From: Buxus sempervirens | Taxonomy: Eukaryota > Streptophyta > Magnoliopsida > Buxales > Buxaceae | Assembly: GCA_947561395.2 (NCBI GenBank) | Contig: OX387185.1 | Location: 25,549,866-25,613,865 of the forward strand | DNA length: 64,000 bases | Direction of reading: 5' to 3' | Shown: positions 12,179-23,808 of the stretch, piece after piece | How the letters are laid out: each line of letters begins with the position of its first letter | Position numbering within the stretch: the first letter of the stretch is position 1 | Position numbers and translations under genes: made by a program | Notes under the pieces: model-generated | The model's input: only the letters and a program-made list of their open reading frames with translations | What the model was told of the DNA's origin: nothing | Databases searched by the model: none

Positions 12179-12404
12179 TAAGGCAAAAATGCATAAAGGC
12201 TGTCCACGTGGTGAATGTGCAAGTCACATCTGCCACGTGGCAAAGGAAAGGACAAGAGATGAAAATATCTAGAATAAAATAATGCTTTTTTTCCAAAATA
12301 TCTCATTTAGTTATTAAAATAATTTAAAAAAATCAAAATTCGGATTCTCTCATTAAGTGGGAGAATCCCATCAAATCAGCCAAGATTGGAGAGAGAATGT
12401 CGTG

Positions 12405-12451
12405 CCCACACAGTATGTACGGACATGCTTTGTCCGTATATACTATGCGGG
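12405..12451. other. long imperfect palindrome upstream of the LTR-E TATA box
   Basis: Two 21-base arms (12405-12425 and 12431-12451) around the loop TGCTT, pairing at 18 positions plus one G-T; the inner 8 bp TACGGACA/TGTCCGTA are perfect. A second palindrome with AGGCCTG ends lies at 12657-12690 and a half-site CTGCCCGCAC at about 12532. Confidence 0.75.
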
Positions 12452-12695
12452 CAAAATCTTATCCAGAATCTCAGAAAATCTCAAAATCGGTACATAGAAT
12501 TCGGGTTGAGCAAAATTGAGCTAAAAATGGCCTGCCCGCACTTCTTATACGGTTTCGGGGAAATCTTCGAAAATCTTATCCTCTGCGCAAATCTACCACG
12601 TGGTGATTTGCGATGATTGCGGACAAGACGTCTCGCCCTTACATGATGTATGGACAAGGCCTGCCCGCACAATATATACAGACAGGCCTGATTTC

Positions 12696-12703
12696 TATAA
12701 ATA
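12696..12703 (+). promoter_or_regulatory. TATA box of LTR-E
   Basis: TATAAATA just after the second palindrome, about 1.02 kb from the LTR start; transcripts would begin near 12730. Confidence 0.6.
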
Positions 12704-12970
12704 CGGACCTGCAGCTCTTGGCTGGGGGTTGGCTGATCTTTGTTGCTCTCTAACCCTTCTTCCCCACCGAGACACCTCCCAATCCCCACTTTCTCATCCT
12801 CAAGCATCCTAACCCTCCTTTAACCCCTCTTGACCCCTTCTTTACCCATTTCTTTTCATCTTGAACAAGGAGGAGACAACAAGAAGGATTGGTGGAGCCA
12901 AGGGAAGAGTCTAAGGGTTGTCCACATCTCAAGGGACCCTCCACACACCTCCAAGAGGCTTCTCTCCCCC

Positions 12971-12979
12971 AAGGTAAGC
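12971..12979 (+). promoter_or_regulatory. possible splice donor in the LTR-E leader
   Basis: CCCCCAAG|GTAAGC, junction after 12973, 277 bases downstream of the TATA box. LTR-F has CCCCAAG|GTAAAG at 24101, 292 bases from its TATA box. Confidence 0.45.
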
Positions 12980-14134
12980 TCCTTGATGTTTCTTATATAA
13001 CATATATGAAGTTGGAGATAAATGGAGCATGTTTAGGTTGTTTATGCTTTTTGTATAGTATCTCTTGCTTTTCTTCCCTTTTTATCCCTTCTCTTCTTCT
13101 TCCTTTCCATTTTGGTTCATACGAATGGGCCCCCCATGGTGAGGGGAGGTGTTCAAGTCAAAAAGAGAGGGAGGGCCCATGTCAACATGATTAGAAGTCC
13201 CTTTTAAGGCCACCTGTTGTGTTTCATTTGATATAAGGAGAGCATGTTCTCCTCTCTTACATCTCATGTACCCCTTTAAACCCCCATTTTCCCTTCTATT
13301 GTGTGCCTTCTAACTCTCTTGAAGCATGATATGCCATTGTAGTATGGTGTAGGTTGTTTATATGAGTTAGCATGTAGGATCATCATGTTTAAGCATGCAT
13401 CACACCATGTGTCATTCACTGTTTTGGTTAGTTTTATATGTGTATAATGAGCACCAATCCCACCATGCACATACATGATATCCTTAGGGCATATGTTTAA
13501 GTCCTCCCAATTTTAACCCCCTTTTATTTAACATGAACACTAACATGTATAGCACACACTTTGATCCACTGATTCCATCATGTATTGATGCCTCTGTTGT
13601 GCATATCTTGTGGGCCTTTAATGGTTAGTTGATTGAGAATGTGAGGTTTGGCCAGTTAGCCTAAGGTTTGGACCAACCGGGTCATTTCCCTTCCTTCCCC
13701 CATAGAAGAAGGGAGGAAACCTTCAACACCAAAATAGGGACACTTAAGGCCCCTGTTTAACTTGAGTTTAAGTTCCAAATAAGAGAGGGAGAGGCCCCAA
13801 ACCTTCTCCCTCCTTCCCCTCTTGTTTAAATACTTAGTAAATTAAGATTTTCATTAAAAACTAAAGATGGCAAGCCACTGTGGGTCAACACAGTGACCCA
13901 CAGGTTTTACCAGACTCACTGAAAAAGGTATTGTAAAACCCCGACCCGGATTATACCTTAATTATTAAGTTTAATTACTTAAAGTATGATTATTAGACTA
14001 ATTAAGTACTTGTGTTATGAAGGTGAGGTGGATGTGGATCATGCTTAAGGATTTGGGGGAAATCAAATTGATCTTTATTGAAGGTTATTAAGGTAAGCTT
14101 AGTTAATGTTATTTCTCAATTTCAATTGGCTAAG

Positions 14135-14722
14135 ATACCCTCCCATTTAGTTTAAGTGTACCTAAAGTACCTTCAAAATATACCCAAGGTACCCCTCAAG
14201 TGTACCCAAATTATCCTATAAGAATACCTAAAGTAACTCCTAAGTATACCCAAGGTACCTTTCAAGAGTACCTAAAGTAACTCCTAAGAGTACCTAAAGT
14301 ACCTTCAAAGTATACCAAAGGTATCCCAAAGTATACCTCTAGTACCTTCCCGAATAATACTAGAGTACATCCATGCATTACTCAAGGTACCACCCAAGTA
14401 TACCTAAAGTACACTCATGCATTACCCAATATACCACCTAAGTACTACCTCAGATACCCCCTTTGTATACCTAAAGTACCCCACTTGTATTATCTAAGGT
14501 ACTCACTTGTATTGCCCAAAGTACCCCTCTGATTTACCTAAGGTACCCATGTGGTTGCCTAAGGTATCCTACTTGAATACCTAAGGTACCCCCTTGTTTT
14601 ACCTAAAGTACCCCCTTATATAAGTAAGGTACTGCCTTTATATAACTAAAGTACCCCTTTATATAAGTAAGGTACCCCCTTTATATAACTAAAGTACCCC
14701 CTTATATAAGTAAGGTACATCC
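14135..14722 (+). repeat. GGTACC-type minisatellite in the U3 of LTR-A
   Basis: About two dozen degenerate units of 20-27 bp, such as CCTAAAGTACCCCCTTATAT and CCAAGGTACC. It lies directly upstream of the TATA box. LTR-B carries the same array, longer, at 28315-29295. Confidence 0.9.
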
Positions 14723-14785
14723 TAGGGTTTTAGATGAATAAAAGCTTTGTTTAGGGGTACATTTGAAAGACCAAAAACTTGGGCA

Positions 14786-14793
14786 TATAAAAG
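14786..14793 (+). promoter_or_regulatory. TATA box of LTR-A
   Basis: TATAAAAG followed by GTTGCCC, at the same place as - strand TATAAAAG in LTR-B. A good splice donor AATAG|GTAAGT follows at 14959/14960. Confidence 0.65.
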
Positions 14794-15479
14794 GTTGCCC
14801 TAATTTCAATTCTAAGTATTTTTGAGAACACTCCCTCTTGTCTTAGACGTATAGAACAAGAGAGAAAGTTGTGGAAGCTTGCTTGAAAGCTTCAAGAGGA
14901 ATGAGAAGAAAGAGAAGTAGAAGAGAGCTTGAAGAGGAGTTGTGCATCTCCATTAATAGGTAAGTAGCAAACCCTTCAAAACAAATGTATTACCAAAATT
15001 TCTTATTCTCTCTCTAGGGTTTGGTTTATCTGATGAAATGATCTTGCTAGATGGTTTTTACTTCAAGAATTCGTAGTGCCACGACTCGGAACCAAGTCTG
15101 CCCCTCCAAGGCACGATCCATCCTAGACCGTGGCAAGTGGGCCAATTACTTGTTAAAAATACGAAGGATTTAAAACCTTTTCGTAACAAGTGCAAGTGAT
15201 AAGACCATTCATGTTGTGCATATCCAAAGTGTGTTCTAGATACAAGAAATGTAACGAGACATGGAAGTTGATTACAAAATGACGGGTGACTATATCACTC
15301 CTCTCAAAATATAAGGTATACAATCCAAAAGAAACTATACATGTATAACAGAAATAAAATCCTAAGGCCTATGAAAATCTCCTTCTCTATACCCGAAAGC
15401 TTTCTTTTTGCCTTTATCCCCAGCCCAGTCCTTCACACCGGATGTCGATGGATCTGAAAAATAATAAGTAAAGCGACTG

Positions 15480-15495
15480 TGAGACGAAAGTCTCA
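15480..15495 (-). other. conserved LTR stem-loop, copy in LTR-C
   Basis: TGAGAC-gaaa-GTCTCA, a perfect 6-bp stem, followed by GTAAGCAACACATGCATGCA. Confidence 0.8.
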
Positions 15496-15935
15496 GTAAG
15501 CAACACATGCATGCACAAGAAAACACAATTTAGGCATATATCAATCGGTTAAATCATGGCATGCAGTTAGTTGAAATCATAAACCAAATAACACAGTTTA
15601 GTGTCATACAATTTGGTGCATGCTTGTGCGTCAGTGTACAGTTAATCAATTCAGTACAACCTTTCATTCAATCTCACCAATTGTTATGTAAAAGGTCTAG
15701 TGTCATACTACACAAAATTTCCATCTAGCTTCACCGATTACATGCGGTGGCTAGGCATCTACACCGAATTACCCATGACGTAGGCATCTAGTACGCCGAT
15801 TTCACAGGACATATAAGTATCCATGTCTGACTACCCAGAAAAGGTGGAGTGGTATCACATTATCATCAAACATCAACAATAACACATATTCATCTAGCTT
15901 CACCGATTACTCATGGTGGCTAGGCATCTAATACA

Positions 15936-16377
15936 CATCCATTGCTGATTACACATAGCGAATGGGCATCGGCCACTGATTACACATGGTGCCGGAATGA
16001 TACTCATCCATTGCTGATTATACATAGCGAATGGGCATCGGCCACCAATTACACATGATGCCGGAATAATACGGTATAGCATGAACAATAACAATGACAC
16101 TTGGCTATGGAGCATGTATAAACAATCCTATTTATATAACATGGACAATAGTAATGGTACTTCAAATATTATGTAGACCATGCCTTCAAGCATGCCAGAT
16201 CTCAAGGGTAGCCTATGGCCTTACCCGAGTCATTATTGGGCCAAGCCCTTATTCGTTACTTGTGGATTCTGGGGCACTGCCCTCCATTCACTATCAATAA
16301 CCATGGGCCACTGCCCTTTCATTCACTATCAATAACCAGAGGCCACTGCCCTTTCATTCACTATCAATAATCAGTTC
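15936..16377. repeat. two tandem arrays in LTR-C
   Basis: First, two 70-bp units (15936-16073) starting CATCCATTGCTGATTA.ACA. Second, about three units of 36 bp (16271-16377) with the core CCACTGCCCTTTCATTCA and CTATCAATAA, with another related unit after fragment D at about 17409. Confidence 0.8.
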
Positions 16378-16388
16378 TAAAGATGAAT

Positions 16389-16638
16389 AACCAGGGGCCG
16401 TCTGTATCGCTCTCTCATGTATGGTTGCATCCCCGTGACCATTGCCACCATTTCCACCATTGCCGTGCTGGCTCAGTCTTTCCTCCCTTTCCTTGGCAAG
16501 AAGCTCTGCCAAGCTACTAACAACAGCCCACACATCACCCCCTGGAGGTGGTGGAGGTAATGGAACATCCTGCTGCTCCTCCTCAACATCAGCTCTCTCA
16601 ATAGGATCAACTCTAGCACGTCTCACTCTACCAGCCAT
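16389..16638 (-). pseudogene. gag N-terminus of a Ty3/gypsy element (truncated)
   Basis: The start ATG is taken at 16636-16638 (MAGRVRRARVDP). The 82-83 codons show a basic start, an acidic EEEQQD stretch, a proline run (PLPPPPPGG), a helix-like AVVSSLAELLAKEREERL and a glycine/asparagine-rich stretch. This matches the look of the first part of gypsy gag proteins; the retrotrans_gag domain proper would follow but is cut off at the edge of fragment D, after which the frame runs into LTR-C sequence. It lies about 120 bases downstream of the primer-binding site, as expected. Confidence 0.65.
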
Positions 16639-16745
16639 CTGCAAAATACAAATTCACTTGTTAGAATCCAATAATTCTAGGGGTTCTATCTAGCGTACTC
16701 ACAATCCCATTCCCCTAAAGCTGGCTATCTAACGTTAGGACCATT

Positions 16746-16757
16746 GCTCTGATACCA
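16746..16757 (-). other. primer-binding site of fragment D (initiator tRNA-Met type)
   Basis: On the - strand TGGTATCAGAGC, complementary to the 3' end of plant initiator tRNA-Met, lies four bases after the LTR end TTACA. This is the only primer-binding site seen in the window. Confidence 0.9.
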
Positions 16758-17240
16758 TCTCTGTAACGCCCCAAATCTGAGTCAGTGCAAACCGGCATCC
16801 AACCAGAACCTGGTTTGCTACTGTAACAACCCGAATTCAGTTCAACAACCAAATCCGAGGTATTACTGGCCCATATCAATTAAACATCAAGAATATACCA
16901 GACTAAAGAAATAAGAATCCATTCAATTAAGTAACTATCAGAGTACGGAACAAGTATGTGCGGAAGTGTAGTCTAAAATCCTCAAGAACCAATATAGTTA
17001 ATCATCAACATTAATATCAAAGTCTGGTAAAAATAAAAGGTCACTAATCTCTCATCTCTCTAGTACATCAAACCAAAATTTATAATAATCTGATAAAAAA
17101 TAACTAAGTCTATGACAATCCACAACCTCAAACAATATCCGGGTAAAAGTAATCCTCCGGTGAATATTCAGCTACCTCTCCCTGAAAATCACTATGATCC
17201 CCCTCTCGCGTATCAGATGAAAAATGAAATAAAAGTAGGG

Positions 17241-17258
17241 TGAAATACGAATATCCCA
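17241..17258 (-). other. conserved LTR stem-loop, copy in fragment D
   Basis: Reads TGAAATA-cgaa-TATCCCA. On the transcribed strand it pairs as UGGGAUA with UAUUUCA, keeping 7 pairs with two G-U pairs; AGTAGGTAACACATGCATG follows. Confidence 0.7.
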
Positions 17259-18304
17259 GTAGGTAACACATGCATGTTTAAACAGTTAATATAAGTAAAA
17301 TAACAATTCATGCATGATTAAGCAATCTCGACTAAACAGGCTCGTATAATCATCCGTATCATTTATGAATACAAAACAGTATGATAAACAGTTCTAAAGA
17401 TGAATTTCAGGCCACTACCCCTTTCATTCATGGTGTCATTATCCATGGACCACAGTTTTTTCCATCTCATATTACAAGTAATGAGCCAATGCCCTTCCTA
17501 TCTCGTAACTTAACATGAGCTAATGCCCTTCATGTCTTATGCCAAATTCCAGGCCGAAGCCCATCATATCAAGCGGGGTGTACTCACCACGAAGGTCAAT
17601 GGAAAAGGATTGGCTTTTACCAGAAATTCCACTCTTCAGGACACATTTGGACAACCTATGCCTTAGTTCTTTGGTACTTGTACATCTTGATCTTGGTTCT
17701 TGATCTCTATCTCTAAAGGTTAATTGGAAGGTGCTCGAAGTGACGGAATCAAATCATCCTACTTCTATGGAGATCTGGGACAGAAACGTTTGGTAAAGCC
17801 CTCCTTGGTAACACGTACCCAAAATCCTTGTTATTTGGAATTTTGAGGTACTTCCAATTGGGACAATTCCTTGACATGTAATTCTAGCTTATACGTAGCT
17901 TGGATTTGAATAGAAACAATTAGTGGTTAGATCTGGGCTAAAATCACACTTTTGGAAATTTCCTACATTCTTTGACCCCTTTTGGCAACTCATGCCTCAA
18001 CTCCTTTGAAAACTCATGCAACTTGGTTTGGGTCCTTGTATTCTACTTCCATAGGTTATTTGGAAGGCATTTGAAGTTGTGGAATCAATTTATCCCACTT
18101 CTATAAAGATTTGGAACATAAACTCTCTATAAGACCTATTCTAGCAAAACGTACCCAAAATCTTTATGGTTTGGAATTTGGAAACAACTCCAGTTGGAGC
18201 ACCTCCTAAACACCTAACTCTCATTCATATATGGGTTGGATTTAAATAAAAACAAATGGTAGTTCAATCTGGGTTAAAAACTCAAAAATGTGGAAAATCT
18301 GGTA

Positions 18305-18470
18305 TGGGTGCTCGATAGGTCGCTCGACCCTCCTTCAAGCGGCTAGAAATTGCTCTCGGGATCTCTCTATTTAGGCAGGTTGCTAGAGCAGTCACTCGAG
18401 CGGCCATGCCTTACAGCTCTTCCTAAAACTGTCGCCTGATGCTGCGTTCGAGCGGCAGTGCCTCTCGACA
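18305..18470. other. palindrome cluster of LTR-C
   Basis: GGTCGCTCGACC, ACTCGAGCGGCC, GTTCGAGCGGCAG and related half-sites in an AT-rich context, at about the same position as in LTR-b, G and H. Confidence 0.6.
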
Positions 18471-19565
18471 ATTCGCGAAAATCCGAACTTTTGGGGATTT
18501 GTGGTTTTTCTCGAATCTCACTCATTTTAGGTGTTTTTGGGCTCTAAATTGCTCCTAGGATGTATAGTTATCTACTACTAACAAAACCCCTAAAATAAAT
18601 CCTCTATATTTATACAAATAAACATTTCATATGTCAAACCCTAGCATTCACATCTCATGCACGAAAATAGCCGAAAATCAAAAATGTGGGAGGGGTGGTG
18701 TTGCTTACCTCTTGCAAACACTTAAGCAAGTCTTCTTGCTTCCAAATCAACCCACGAACAGATCCTTAGGTGCCTCTTGGTTGTTTTCTCCACAAAACTC
18801 CAAGTTTCTTCACCCAACGAAAATGGTGCTTGGGGTTTCCTAGAGGGTTTCCTTCAAATGGGTTCAAAGTGAATGGTAACGTGATGGGAGCAGAATAAGG
18901 AGAGAAGGAGATGAAGAATGGGAGTGGGAAGGGAAGTTGAAGAATGAAGAAGAGAGAAAGAGAAAGGGAGAGGGGTCGGGTGTTGGGGTTTGGTCGTATG
19001 GGAGTTGTGCTTTTTTTTTTTTTTCACTTAAGTGGGTTCTCACAAGACACTATATTTTACCAGTTTGCCACTCTCCTCCTACTTGCACAATACCAACCAA
19101 ACTTAGCCATTTGTTACACAACGGGAAATCTTATTTAACAAAGTAAAGGTTACTCACCTTCACCGACTGCTAACAACCCGAACTTAGCCACTTTGATTGG
19201 CTTTAGGCTTGGGCTTCTCCAGATTCACCTATATATCAATTTTACTGATTAGGGTTTGTTAGGGATACTGGGACTGGGGTTTCACATGTAGGGTTTTGGT
19301 TGTATGATAATCTTTTTTAGTTTTCTATTAATTTGCCATAGATTTCCCCTCATTGATCATTTTTCAAATTAGGGTTTGATTTTGTGTTTTAAATGAGGTT
19401 TCATGTATTATATTTGTGTTCATATGGATTTGGGATGAATCTTTGTTTTAGAAGATGTTTTTAAGTAAGTTGGGATGTTTTATGATCATCTGATTTGATG
19501 TTGGAAAGGTTGGAGATGATTTATATGAGTTGTGTGTTGAAAACAACCAAAATATTTCAAAAACC

Positions 19566-19830
19566 CGACCGGGCGATTAATCCTAAAATTTGGCGATTAA
19601 TCTTATACCAAAACCCCTAAAAATCAGTCTCTTTTATCCTAATCGCGAATTAGGATTAGCTTGGCGATTAATCCATAGCCTGGATGTGCGAACATTGAAG
19701 AGGACGTGTGCACGTCGACCCTGTTTTAAACCTGGGGCGTGCAAATGTTGCCTTGTCTATCACCTTAACGCCCACACGTTAATCTAAGGGCTAATCGCCC
19801 CTGGGCGATTAATCCAAGGGCTAATCGTGG
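19566..19830. other. palindrome cluster of LTR-A (GATTAATC type)
   Basis: Repeated GGGCGATTAATCC, CTAATCGCGAATTAGGATTA and CTAATCGCCCCTGGGCGATT. LTR-B has the same kind of cluster at 27445-27690. The core differs from the GCTCGAGC core of LTR-b, C, G and H. Confidence 0.7.
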
Positions 19831-20404
19831 ACCCTGTTTTGACAGTTTTTCATCCATTTCTTCTTAACCCTTTCCCAAACAACCCAAGTAAATGTCCTGT
19901 GTATTTATTGCTCTATTTATTTAAGTCTTTACATGTAAATAAGGTTTTACCCTCCATTTGAAACCATAAAAATACTTCCAATGCCCAATTCCCAACCAAT
20001 AAAAAGTCAAATTTTCAGTTCATGCCTAAATTTCCAGTTTTCCTAATTTTCATCAAAAGCCACTTTTTGAGTTTGATACCTGAATGAGTGATTCAGAAGC
20101 CTATAAAATTTCAGAAGATTTGTTTCCCTCCATTAGACTACAACCAGAATTTGAGCCTTAAACTCCTTGTAGATTTGTCTAGAAAATTATATACCCAAAA
20201 GTCAACGTTTTTAATTAGACTTAGAATATTTTTTAGGTTCAAAACTTTTTTGTCCCGAAATCCATTGATTTTTGGTGCAGTGACTTATTTGGGAATCCTA
20301 AGACTATCCCATTCGTCCAAAATGTGTTTTGAGGATTTTGTGATATTTGTTTTGATCGATTTGAATTTATGAAAGCAAAATTGAAAAACTCTTATATGAT
20401 TTGA

Positions 20405-20545
20405 CAAGGCTTTCGGCTTATTGTTTTATTGGTGGTGGATGGGGAATTCCACTTGGCCTCGGTTGAATTGATAGTAGATAGGGAATTCCACTTGGCCTAT
20501 GATGTCATTTGGCGGTGGATAGGGAATTCCACTTGGCTTTGGTTT
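20405..20545 (+). repeat. tandem array of LTR-A
   Basis: Three units of about 45-50 bp containing GGTGGAT.GGGAATTCCACTTGGC. The equivalent array in LTR-B has six shorter units. Confidence 0.75.
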
Positions 20546-21172
20546 AAGCACTGGTTTTACTCATTGATTTAATTCGTTTGAATTAAAATGGTGAGTAGTC
20601 TAATTGGACGTTGTTCTTAATGTGAATCCATAGTGAGTCTAGTTTGTGTGTTGGTATTGGCTTGTTAGTGTTAATTTCCTTGTCCATATAGCTTTCCACT
20701 ATAGGGAATCAGTGAGGCCTTCTCGGGGAACAGAGGTGCTACAGCAACCCTTCATCGCAAAGAATCGGTGGGAGTCCTTGTGATTCATCTAGCAGTGGGT
20801 GGGGAATCCCACTTTGCTTTGATCCTTGGTTAGGTTGTCACTTGCCAGTCCATACATGGGTGTTCCGCTTGCTGAGATGTCCCTAGCTAGGCTTCTCGCT
20901 GTAAGTCGTGTAGGTGGCAAATGGACAGTGGACATTAAGCTAATTTAGAGGCACGCTAACCACGAGCCCTAACAAGACATGTTTGCAGTATTTGATCGTA
21001 TTTGTTGATTTGATTTCATGAGTTACTCGATTGAGATATTTGATTTGGGATTTCTCTTCATATCCAATTGAATTGTTTTGGTTTACGTTTGGTACTATAT
21101 ATATTTGTGAACACTATTATGATGTTATAAAATTGCATAAATTGTTTCTATGCATGCATGTTTGCTGCTTAC

Positions 21173-21189
21173 TAGGACTTTAAGTCTCA
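21173..21189 (+). other. conserved LTR stem-loop, copy in LTR-A
   Basis: TAGGACTTTAAGTCTCA preceded by CATGCATGTTTGCTGCTTAC; stem of 6 pairs with one mismatch, same place and context as in LTR-B. Confidence 0.65.
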
Positions 21190-21677
21190 TGCGTGTTTTG
21201 TTATACTGGATTTGTTTTCAGATCTTCTTGGTGAGCCACGTACTGGGGCAGATATTGAGGGTGAGCTTGAGTACAAGCCAGAGGACTATTATTACCCATA
21301 GTAGGGATCTCTTCATGTGTTATTGTATTTAGTTTGTGGAAATTATAAATGGATGTAAATATTATTTTTGGACTTAGAAACTTGTGAGCATTTAGTTGCC
21401 TTAGTTGTATTTTGTTCACACATATACCATGTTTTGGAGATTATAATACAGGTGATTATTTTGTTGGATGAAAAATTTTATTCCAAGCTTCCTTAGTCAT
21501 GCACTCTAATGATTACTTTGTAATTGCCCAGGATTAATTGTGTTAATCAAGTTCTATTGGGCCCATAAGTAGGTCTCGGGAACGGGTTGGTGCTGTGATA
21601 GGGCAGACTCGAATCTAGGGCGTTATAGGTAGCCCTTGCTTCCCCCTTGAAATTTGCATTTTTGTTGCTCTCGGGTC

Positions 21678-21758
21678 CTGCCCGTACACATAGGGCGGAT
21701 GGGCCTGGTCCTTATGTGTCATATGGATCAAGCCAATCCACATGCAATGTACGGGCAG
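21678..21758. other. downstream palindrome of LTR-E
   Basis: Perfect 11-base arms CTGCCCGTACA (21678-21688) and TGTACGGGCAG (21748-21758). The core repeats that of the palindromes upstream of LTR-E's TATA box, about 1.3 kb away once LTR-A is removed. Confidence 0.7.
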
Positions 21759-22580
21759 CACTCAGAAAGTTATAAAAATCTGATTTTTTGGGATAATCAA
21801 GATAAAAATCAATCTAATTTAACTTGCCTTGAACCAATGAGGTCTCTGAGTAAGCTAAGACCTCTCTTGGGGTTTGGGCCCACCCGGGGCCCAATGAGAT
21901 CTCCTTGTGGGCCTCCCAACGGGGCCCACCTGTCTTGCTTAGCTTAGGTCCACCTCAAGGGTGGACCTCTAGCAACTTAGATAAGTCCATGGGTCTCCCC
22001 CAAGCCCAATGGACCCCATTTTAAAAATCTAAACCAGCCAATCAAATCTCTTGCATGTTTAAAACACTTCCAAACCAAATAAACCAACTCCAAGACGAGG
22101 TGTTATCCAATGTAACCCTCAAATGGGAATTGGGCTTGATTCAAGCCCAAACAGGCATTCCCATGGGCCTTCCAATGGGGCCCATACACTAGACCCACTT
22201 CACCCTCAAAATAAAAAAAGATAAAAATCAAATAAAAAAGGGGACCCACACTACTCAGGTGGTCCCCACACATATCTAAATTGCAAGCACATCTGAATAG
22301 GATTGGGTGTGATAGACGAAAATATTGACTCCAAACCAGGAAGATCTATGGGACTCGTCACCCGACGGGGCGGACAAGGGTGTTCACAGACTTCCCCGGA
22401 CCATAACCCAGATCTTAGACAGAATCTCAAACCGCAAACCCAAAAATAGACCAACTTTAAGAATCCAGGTGTCTGCCTGCACCCTATCAGGCAGTGGTGA
22501 CTCCAAATCTTAATTTTCCTAAAAAGAGGCACGCATTCACATGCACCTCATAGTGCGGCCCGCAGATGGACGCGCACACA

Positions 22581-22815
22581 ACCAGCATAGCATCTGTAAC
22601 TTCTCATGTCTTATCATTATCTTTCTGTAATGTATTTCCTTTTCTACGAGTGCAAACCAAGAATACCAAGGAAAAGAACGTCCTTAGTATGTAGAAACAA
22701 CACCTACATAATCATCATCCACAAACCAAATTGTTTCCGGTCTTTTTTCTTTTAGCTTTCTCTTATTCCTTAAACAATACAAAGATATTTTTGTTTTTTA
22801 GTTACAAGGATCACT
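22581..22815. other. short spacer between LTR-E and LTR-B
   Basis: 235 bp without recognised elements; its right end TCACT is the target duplication of LTR-B, and it joins directly to 29553 if LTR-B is removed. Confidence 0.6.
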
Positions 22816-23550
22816 TGTAGCTCCCCAGATCCGGGTCTGCCCTATCACGGCACCAACCCGTACTCGAGACCTACATATGGGCCCAATAGAACCGGATTAA
22901 CACAATTAATTCTGGGCAATTACAAAGTAATCATTATAGTGCATGACTAAAGAAGCATGGAATAAAAATTTCCATCTAATCAAAATATCATCTGTACTAT
23001 AATCTCCAAAAAATGATATATATGTGAAAGAAATACAACTAAGGCAACTAAACATTCACAATGATCTTTCCAAAATATATAGACATGTGTAAGCACCCAA
23101 ATTTTGATCAAACCAAAAAGAAAAAAAAGAAGAAAAGAAGAAAACGAAAAAATGTGCTAAAAGACAGCAGAAAAGTCAAACCTTGAGGGGGAGCCGAAAG
23201 TTGACTTTCTGCTAAGCCCCGAATCAATTGTTTAACCCTATCCCAATATATTGAGGGCTCCGATACGGTTCTAACGCAATTGAGTTTGCCCAAATCAGAG
23301 TCCGGATGATGAAGATATGAACTGTCGAAGTTTCGGGCAGCAAAAGCCGGAAACTGCACACGTGGCAAAGAACTACACACGTGGCAGCAAACGCAGCAAA
23401 ATATCTCGGGGGACAATCTGTAAAAATCAAAAACTTGCTAAATATCTCAGGGACTAAACCAAATTCACAGGGGTCAATTTGCAGATATCCAAATCGGTCA
23501 AATCGATCAAATCGGTCACGTCGATGGGCAAATCGGTAAATATCCTATTT

Positions 23551-23797
23551 GTATCCGACCATATATGTCGGATACACACTCCCCTCTTCTTATCCGACAT
23601 GTATTGCCGGATATAAGAGATTTGCCCGCGAGATTCGTGAGGATTCGCTGACAGATACACACAAAAAATTAAAATTTTGAAATAATTGTGTTTGTATCTG
23701 ACATTTTATGTCTGATACAAATGAAAGTGCAGTGTATCCGACATAAAATGCCAGATACAAAGAAGGTGTAGTGTATCCGACATTAAATGCCGGATAC
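23551..23797. other. five palindromes upstream of the LTR-F TATA box
   Basis: Hairpins of the form GTATCCGACAT..ATGCCGGATAC at 23551-23575, 23591-23613, 23691-23721 (13 of 14 arm bases pair), 23734-23758 and 23773-23797. Loops are 3-7 bases and differ among copies while the arms stay alike. Confidence 0.85.
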
Positions 23798-23808
23798 AAA
23801 TATTTGCT

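Larger units (their letters stand above)
16389..17388 (-). mobile_element. fragment D: 5' end of a gypsy-like cDNA (LTR part, primer-binding site, gag start)
   Basis: On the - strand it reads: about 627 bp of the 3' part of an LTR (17388 to 16762, ending GGGGCGTTACA), primer-binding site, leader, then the first part of gag. The LTR part is clearly related to LTR-a. Both sides carry the same 17 bases (16372-16388 and 17389-17405, CAGTTCTAAAGATGAAT) instead of a 5-bp duplication, and the tandem array of LTR-C continues after it. It looks like an incomplete reverse transcript joined into LTR-C by end repair. It fixes the orientation of the whole LTR group. Confidence 0.7.
15077..19286 (-). mobile_element. 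LTR-C: solo LTR nested in LTR-A, carrying fragment D
   Basis: It reads TGCCACGACTCGG at the left and GGGGTTTCACA at the right, flanked by CGTAG (15072-15076) and TGTAG (19287-19291). LTR-B, which lacks this insertion, reads continuously through the site (ATTCATAG then GTTTTGATGG on its strand), confirming both edges. Without fragment D it is about 3.2 kb. The stem-loop (15480-15495), tandem arrays (15936-16377), CTCGAGCGG palindromes (18305-18470) and a - strand donor AG|GTAAGC at about 18709 match the layout of its relatives. Confidence 0.82.
13932..21627 (+). mobile_element. LTR-A: solo LTR nested in LTR-E, carrying LTR-C
   Basis: It starts TGTAAAACCCCGACCC and ends CTAGGGCGTTATA (usual end TTACA, one change). 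Flanks are GGTAT (13927-13931) and GGTAG (21628-21632). It aligns along its length with LTR-B, which lies inverted at 22816-29547: same first 200 bases, same GGTACC-type minisatellite, same stem-loop, same end region. Without LTR-C it is about 3.5 kb. Features in order: U3 with minisatellite, TATA at 14786, possible leader donor at 14959, GCGATTAATCGC-type palindromes at 19566-19830, tandem array at 20405-20545, stem-loop at 21173. Confidence 0.85.
11672..22580 (+). mobile_element. LTR-E: solo LTR of a second family, interrupted by LTR-A
   Basis: It starts TGTAAGCACCTCA and ends GACGCGCACACA, the same kind of ends as LTR-F (TGTAAGCACCC to ATGCGCACA). The flanks are ATCAG (11667-11671) and ACCAG (22581-22585), an imperfect 5-bp duplication. 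Without LTR-A (13932-21627) it is about 3.2 kb, close to F's 3.05 kb. A TATA box at 12696 and the palindrome clusters fit + orientation. No primer-binding site or pol flanks it. Confidence 0.78.

Noticed and set aside
13932..21627. A complete gypsy element between LTR-A edges
   Set aside because: The interior is LTR sequence with LTR-C inside; there is no pol, and the only primer-binding site belongs to fragment D on the other strand.
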